Shown piece by piece: positions 59,840 through 64,000 of a DNA stretch of 64,000 nucleotides. This DNA comes from Fervidobacterium gondwanense DSM 13020 (lineage in GTDB: Bacteria; Thermotogota; Thermotogae; Thermotogales; Fervidobacteriaceae): positions 310,001 to 374,000 of the forward strand of contig NZ_FRDJ01000001.1 in assembly GCF_900143265.1 (NCBI RefSeq), read 5' to 3'. The notes beneath the pieces are model-generated. The model was not told the origin of the DNA and ran no database searches. It saw nothing but the letters and a program-made list of their open reading frames with translations. The stretch's first letter is position 1. Every line of letters starts with the position of its first letter. Position numbers and translations under genes: made by a program.

Positions 59840-61012
59840 ATGAATTTTCTACAAGAACTTGGAGTGCTTCTTAAAAAGAACATACGTGAGTACGGTATGT
59901 ACATCGCACTTGGTGCAATTATGATTATATTCACCATTCTTACAGACGGGCTTTTCTTCTCTTCAAGGAATATTAGCAATCTTTTTAATCAGATGGGGTA
60001 TATTGCTGTGCTCGCCGTCGGTATGACACTCGTTATAGTTATAAGGCACATCGATTTGTCTGTAGGATTCATGGCTGGTTTCCTTGGCGCGATTGCGGCA
60101 AGGATGCTGAGAGAAGGCATGCCAGTAATACCAACGATACTAATTGTAATAGCGCTCGGTACAGTGTTTGGTCTTGTCAACGGATTTTGGGTTGCGAAAG
60201 TTGGACTGCCTGCGTTCGTAGCAACCTTGGCAGGAATGCTTATCTTCAGAGGTGCTCTACTGCTCTTTACACAGAGTACAGGTACTATTATAGTTATGAA
60301 CGATTCATTCAATCAGATCGGTAATGGATTCATTCCTGATATATTCCACAATGAAAATGTACACATCTTGACCCTCATAATTGGACTTGCGATAATCGGA
60401 TTATACATTTACAGTGAAATCAAAACGCGTAACAACAAGCTCCGCTACAATTTCGAAGTCCTTTCGATGCGCATGTTCATTCTAAAACTCCTTTTTATAA
60501 GCGCTATCATATTCTACATCTTTTGGACATTAGCTTCTTACAACGGACTTTCATGGACATTTGTAATAACACTCATTATAACCTTTGTATACCATGTCTT
60601 GACAACAAAAACAGTACTTGGTAGACATATATACGCAGTCGGTGGTAATCCGGAAGCTGCAAGGCTAAGTGGTATAGATGTCAAGAAGATCACTCTTTTC
60701 GTATTCGGATCAATGGGATTTTTAACAGCAATATCCGGTATTCTCTACACTTCAAGGCTGCAATCGGCTACACCAGATGCGGGTACCCTCTTTGAACTTG
60801 ACGCGATAGCTGCTGCTTATGTTGGTGGTGTTTCGGCAGCTGGCGGAGTCGGTAAAGTAGCAAACTCACTTATAGGTGCTCTTGTTATGGCATCACTTAT
60901 AAACGGTATGAACCTTCTTGGCGTCGGTATATCTCTGCAATACGTTATAAGAGGTGCGGTCTTAATTGCAGCAGTTGTTTTCGATATCAAGACAAGAAGC
61001 AAGGTAAGGTAA
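59840..61012 (+). CDS. Sugar ABC transporter permease (CUT2, XylH/GguB-like)
   Basis: Inner-membrane permease, 390 residues with about ten membrane segments. CUT2 marks: GMTLVIVIRHIDLSVG near residue 57 and, towards the C-terminus, GRHIYAVGGNPEAARLSGI followed by DAIAAAYVGGVSAAGGVG. The size and inserted central segment (about 185-245) are typical for the XylH/GguB subgroup rather than RbsC. AAGGGAGGG precedes the ATG, 25 nt after the ATPase gene. Confidence 0.93.
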   Translation: MNFLQELGVLLKKNIREYGMYIALGAIMIIFTILTDGLFFSSRNISNLFNQMGYIAVLAVGMTLVIVIRHIDLSVGFMAGFLGAIAARMLREGMPVIPTILIVIALGTVFGLVNGFWVAKVGLPAFVATLAGMLIFRGALLLFTQSTGTIIVMNDSFNQIGNGFIPDIFHNENVHILTLIIGLAIIGLYIYSEIKTRNNKLRYNFEVLSMRMFILKLLFISAIIFYIFWTLASYNGLSWTFVITLIITFVYHVLTTKTVLGRHIYAVGGNPEAARLSGIDVKKITLFVFGSMGFLTAISGILYTSRLQSATPDAGTLFELDAIAAAYVGGVSAAGGVGKVANSLIGALVMASLINGMNLLGVGISLQYVIRGAVLIAAVVFDIKTRSKVR

Positions 61013-61089
61013 TCTCAAGTGAATCAACCGTTAATGCCGTTTTAGTTTCTAAGGTTCAATCATTTCTTAACACTTGGGAGGAGCGTTCG

Positions 61090-62214
61090 TTGAAAAAAAT
61101 CCTACACTCGACAATGAAAGAAAACAATTACCTGTTAATTCTAAGGACGATATTCCACGAAGGTACGATAGAGAGGGTTAGCCTCGTAAAAAAGACATTG
61201 CTTTCTCCAAGTACAGTGACTCGATGTATAACTGACTTAAACAACGCCGGTTATATATTAGAAATAGGGCCTGCAGAACAGGAAGGCAACGGTAAACTTG
61301 GCAGGAAAGCGATATCCCTGAAGATTAACCCAAGATCTTTTCAGGTGTTAGTCGTTGATATTGGAGCAGTGAGGACGAATTACGCCATTGGAAATGCGGA
61401 TGGCACGCTCGAGAAGCTTGAATCGTCGTCTACACCTGATACTTTCGAAGAGATTTTGGAAGAGGTCAACGATATTTTACAAAATTACAAAGACGTTGAA
61501 GTTGTGGCATTTTCAGTGCCCGGAATGGTGGATGTGGAAAACGACACGATTCTTTTCGTTCCGAGTAAGGGCTGGAAAAACATAAAGATCAACGTTGAAG
61601 GCAAAGTTGTATACGCCGACAATGAAGCAAACTTGGCGATGATCGCCGAAGCCTTTCAGCGTGAAGAGGTAAGGAAGTCAAAATGCTCGGTCTTTGTGAC
61701 TGTAAGGGAAGGATTTGGAACGGGTCTGTGGATTAATGGCGAACTATTCCGTGGTCCTTCTTTCAGCGCCGGAGAATTTGGACACACAATCTTGAACATG
61801 CAAAGCAGTAATTTGTGTCGCTGTGGGAATTACGGGTGCCTTGAAACTTATACGTCTATTTCGAGAGTTTTCGGAAAAGGACTTAAGGATGCTCAAAGCC
61901 ATCTAAATAAACTTTTCAGAAAAAAAGCAGCGGAATTTCTTGAGTATATAGAAACATTATCTGTTGCATTGACCAACATCGTTAATGCAATAAACCCAGA
62001 ATATCTAATCCTCGGCGGAGAACTTTCAGGTCTTGACGTGGAATTTTATGAATTGCTCGAGAAAAAGATAAAGGGCAGAGCTTTGGAAAATTCTGGAAAG
62101 ATATTAAAAGTATTACCGCCAACGTTCACCCATGATACTTACCTGTATGGCGCGCTTTACGCAGTTATAGAGGAATATTTCATACCAAATGTGATCTCAA
62201 AAGTAGCCAGATAA
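61090..62214 (+). CDS. ROK-family transcriptional regulator (XylR-like)
   Basis: 374 residues. N-terminal winged HTH (about 1-75: RVSLVKKTLLSPSTVTRCITDLNNAGYI) and a ROK domain. The sugar-binding/Zn part is intact: ExGH as SAGEFGHTIL, and CRCGNYGCLETYTS with the CxCx4C zinc motif. The ATP loop DIGAVRTNYAIG lacks the DxGGT of ROK kinases, so it is a regulator. TTG 61090 follows GGGAGGAG. Placed last in the transporter operon, it probably controls the promoter at 56957 in response to the transported sugar. Confidence 0.9.
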   Translation: MKKILHSTMKENNYLLILRTIFHEGTIERVSLVKKTLLSPSTVTRCITDLNNAGYILEIGPAEQEGNGKLGRKAISLKINPRSFQVLVVDIGAVRTNYAIGNADGTLEKLESSSTPDTFEEILEEVNDILQNYKDVEVVAFSVPGMVDVENDTILFVPSKGWKNIKINVEGKVVYADNEANLAMIAEAFQREEVRKSKCSVFVTVREGFGTGLWINGELFRGPSFSAGEFGHTILNMQSSNLCRCGNYGCLETYTSISRVFGKGLKDAQSHLNKLFRKKAAEFLEYIETLSVALTNIVNAINPEYLILGGELSGLDVEFYELLEKKIKGRALENSGKILKVLPPTFTHDTYLYGALYAVIEEYFIPNVISKVAR

Positions 62215-62218
62215 TAAT

Positions 62219-62250
62219 AAAAGCCCAGTTTCTAAGAACTGGGCTTTTAT
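62219..62250. terminator. Bidirectional terminator between the ROK regulator and lemA
   Basis: AAAAGCCCAGTT (62219-62230) pairs perfectly with AACTGGGCTTTT (62237-62248) around TCTAAG, with T-rich flank on the plus strand and TTATTATT on the minus side. Confidence 0.9.
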
Positions 62251-62266
62251 TTTCCATTTGAAAACC

Positions 62267-62830
62267 TTAGAAATTTACTTTCGGTGCTTCTTGGGCTTCC
62301 GGCTTTGCTTCGAAGAATTGCTTTTCTGTGAATCCAAACCTACTTGCGATCAACACATACGGGAATCTTTTAATCAATGTGTTGTATTCTTTCACAGCTT
62401 CGTTGTAATCTTTTCGCGCAACCGCTATCCTATTCTCCGTACCGGCAAGTTCATCCATCAGCTGTCTAAAGTTGGCATCGGCTTTCAAATTTGGGTAGTT
62501 TTCGACTATGACAAGCAACCTACTGAGTGCTGATGTTAATTCTGCGTCAGCCGTGGCTTGTTCATCTGGTGTCTTTGCTCCGGCAAGTTTCGCTCTCGCG
62601 TTGGCAAGCGCTTCGAATATCTCCTTTTCGTGAGCTGCGTAACCTTTAACCGTCTCAACTAAGTTTGGAATCAAGTCGAGCCTTCTTTGGAGTTGATTCT
62701 GGATCTGGCTGTAAGTTTCTTTAACGTTTTGGTCTAAAGCTACCATCTTGTTGTACGCACCAATTAGCCAGAAGATAATTCCAAGTGCGACAACACCGAT
62801 AATAATTAACGCAATGACCCATCCTTTCAA
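62267..62830 (-). CDS. LemA family protein
   Basis: 187 residues, anchored by one N-terminal membrane helix (about 4-26). LemA marks: YNKMVALDQNVKETYSQIQNQLQRRLDLIPNLVETVKGYA (shown by its own split: RRLDLIPNLVETV and AAHEKEIFEALANAR), NYPNLKADANFRQL, ELAGTENRIAVARKDYN, and YNTLIKRFP. The fold is a long helical bundle; the biochemical role is unknown. TTG 62830 is preferred to GTG 62839 because GGAGG is 7 nt from it. Downstream of purM on the same strand, 34 nt away. Confidence 0.9.
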   Translation of the reverse strand: MKGWVIALIIIGVVALGIIFWLIGAYNKMVALDQNVKETYSQIQNQLQRRLDLIPNLVETVKGYAAHEKEIFEALANARAKLAGAKTPDEQATADAELTSALSRLLVIVENYPNLKADANFRQLMDELAGTENRIAVARKDYNEAVKEYNTLIKRFPYVLIASRFGFTEKQFFEAKPEAQEAPKVNF

Positions 62831-62864
62831 ATCGTTCACCTCCGTTTTATTCCACTGGATATCT

Positions 62865-63800
62865 TTATTGTATCACAATGTTAGTGTTTTGGCTTACTTT
62901 ACCGATAACTTCTCCGTTCGTAATTTTTAGAACAGATTCAACGTCCTTTTCTGCAATGACCAATATCATTCCGTACCCCATGTTGAATGTCTTAATCGCC
63001 TCAGGTATTTCAACGTATTTTAGAATCCATTCTATGTAGGGTTTCAACGTTATACTTATTTCGTAACCTTTATCACCTAACACCCGTCTCAGCGCTCTGA
63101 GTATCCCTCCACCAGTAACATGCGCTATGCCTTTGATCAATTCAAAAACTTCGGTAACTTCTTTGTATATCTTCGTGCCGGCGAGTAAGTCGAAGGAAAG
63201 CTCTTCGATGCTGATGTTCTCGCTCTCAATTATCTTCCTTATCAAAGACCAGCCGTTCGAGTGGAATCCACTCGCTGGAAGACCTATAATAAAGTCACCA
63301 TATTCTATCGTCTCTATTGGTATTCGTTTTTCAAGTGTGCCAATGCAGAAACCGGCCGCATCCCAATCGTTTTCAGTATAGATTGATGGTATCTCCGCAG
63401 TTTCTCCGGCAACTAATGCCATATCATATTCGTCAAGCTTTCTAACAAGAGCTTCTATGAATTCATAGTGCTGCCTGTCTATTTGGTGAACGCCAAGGTA
63501 ATCGACAAATGCTCGCGGCTTGCCTCCAACACAGACGATATCGTTGTAGTTCATCGCTATTAAATCTTGCGCGGCATCTGACCAGCTTCTGTACTTTATA
63601 TGCAACAGCAATTTCGAACCTATGCCGTCAGCTGTTAAGACAATCTTAGGCGTTGTGAAATTCAAAATCGTTGCATAACCCGTCGGCTCTTTCAGTACCC
63701 AATCCGGAACTTTGATGACGTTTTTTATATGATCCGTAAAATCATCGTTTCTAAAGACATCAACACCTGAACCTGAATAAGTGTATTTTTCACTACCCAT
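62865..63800 (-). CDS. purM: Phosphoribosylformylglycinamidine cyclo-ligase PurM
   Basis: AIR synthetase of purine synthesis: FGAM plus ATP to AIR. 311 residues, somewhat shorter than the ~345 of E. coli PurM. Visible: YSGSGVDVFRN at the N-terminus, LTADGIGSKLLLHI, DLIAMNYNDIVCVGGKP, LVAGETAEIPSIY, and HVTGGGILRAL. AAAGGAGGAAA precedes ATG 63800. Follows purD by 45 nt. Confidence 0.94.
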   Translation of the reverse strand: MGSEKYTYSGSGVDVFRNDDFTDHIKNVIKVPDWVLKEPTGYATILNFTTPKIVLTADGIGSKLLLHIKYRSWSDAAQDLIAMNYNDIVCVGGKPRAFVDYLGVHQIDRQHYEFIEALVRKLDEYDMALVAGETAEIPSIYTENDWDAAGFCIGTLEKRIPIETIEYGDFIIGLPASGFHSNGWSLIRKIIESENISIEELSFDLLAGTKIYKEVTEVFELIKGIAHVTGGGILRALRRVLGDKGYEISITLKPYIEWILKYVEIPEAIKTFNMGYGMILVIAEKDVESVLKITNGEVIGKVSQNTNIVIQ

Positions 63801-63845
63801 AAATTTCCTCCTTTTTCAACCTAACCAATTAAATATGATTAGATT

Positions 63846-64000
63846 TTAGATTTGAGCAATATCCTCTCTGTAGAACATTCCCTCGAACTTTACATTCTTT
63901 ATATTCTCATACGCTTTTCGTCTGGCGATCTCAAGTTCTTTCGCAATGCCCATCGAATGGAGAACCCTTCCACCTGAAACTAAAAGTTTCCCTTCTTTTT
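63846..64000 (-). CDS. purD: Phosphoribosylamine-glycine ligase PurD (3' end)
   Basis: Only the last ~50 codons are inside the window. The translation KLLVSGGRVLHSMGIAKE, then ARRKAYENIKNVKFEGMFYREDIA, matches the PurD C-terminus (GGRVL..., AY..., F..M.YR.DI). Stop TAA at 63848-63846. Runs off the right edge. With purM it forms part of a purine operon read leftwards. Confidence 0.85.
   Translation of the reverse strand, partial: KEGKLLVSGGRVLHSMGIAKELEIARRKAYENIKNVKFEGMFYREDIAQI

Noticed and set aside
1-64000. CRISPR array, insertion sequence, prophage or integrated element
   Set aside because: No regularly spaced repeats, transposase, integrase or phage genes were seen; gene order and composition look uniformly chromosomal.

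Overview
The window is a compact bacterial chromosome segment, almost fully coding, with no rRNA operon, insertion sequence, prophage or CRISPR array. Gene content and protein character (membrane pyrophosphatase, H/W-type thermophilic alkaline phosphatase, dipeptide epimerase of the TM0006 type, FlgM plus a sigma-28-like promoter, an ornithine-fermentation operon, ROK-controlled CUT2 sugar transporter, a cell-envelope beta-barrel protein) point to the Thermotogota, most likely a Fervidobacterium-like organism. The genus is an inference, the phylum is fairly secure. Strong Shine-Dalgarno sites in front of GTG and TTG codons are common, and I used them to move many starts.

Layout. 1-283: end of a rubrerythrin-like gene. 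753-6579 (+): branched-chain amino-acid-type ABC transporter with two tandem paralogous binding proteins, two permeases and two ATPases. 6699-7358 (+): an alkyl-base-type HhH-GPD DNA glycosylase. 7396-9243 (-): an orphan family-5 peptide-binding protein. 9416-12548 (-): proline biosynthesis operon proA-proB-proC. 12682-12758: tRNA-Pro(GGG). 12869-15013 (+): membrane pyrophosphatase. 15062-19248 (-): iron/phosphonate/polyamine-class ABC transporter whose fused permease carries an extra periplasmic domain. 19304-21685 (-): a transglutaminase-like protein paired with an L-Ala-D/L-Glu epimerase.

21887-28815 (-) is the most unusual part. It encodes an exported alkaline phosphatase, an exported two-OB-fold protein, a lipoprotein staphylococcal-type nuclease, a beta-barrel-like envelope protein with the same two-OB module at its C-terminus, and a large lipoprotein with OB-like, fibronectin-III-like and GLUG-like parts. 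I read it as a dispersed version of the B. subtilis YhcR architecture, that is, a surface nucleic-acid-degrading and phosphate/nucleoside-scavenging apparatus (inference).

29170-36165 (-): ord-ortA-ortB-oraS-oraE, turning D-ornithine into acetyl-CoA and alanine, followed by glutamate-semialdehyde dehydrogenase. A GlmL/MutL-type ATPase that could service the B12 aminomutase lies 20 kb away at 55339. 36527-36811 (+): a small membrane-anchored Thr/Glu-repeat protein with its own promoter and terminator. 36854-43169 (-): flgM-flgN-flgK-flgL, an rRNA/tRNA-type methyltransferase and purB, headed by a sigma-28-like promoter. 43241-47167 (-): LysM-M23 peptidase, prmA, DUF501, a NYN-LOTUS protein and rlmH, a ribosome-modification group. 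47288-51477 (-): pfkA, amidohydrolase, mnmG. 51585-56694 (-): GlmL-like ATPase, Nudix-like protein, ispE, Lon-family protease. 57084-62214 (+): xylose-type CUT2 transporter and its ROK regulator, with an operator-like palindrome at the promoter. 62267-64000 (-): LemA protein, purM and the end of purD.
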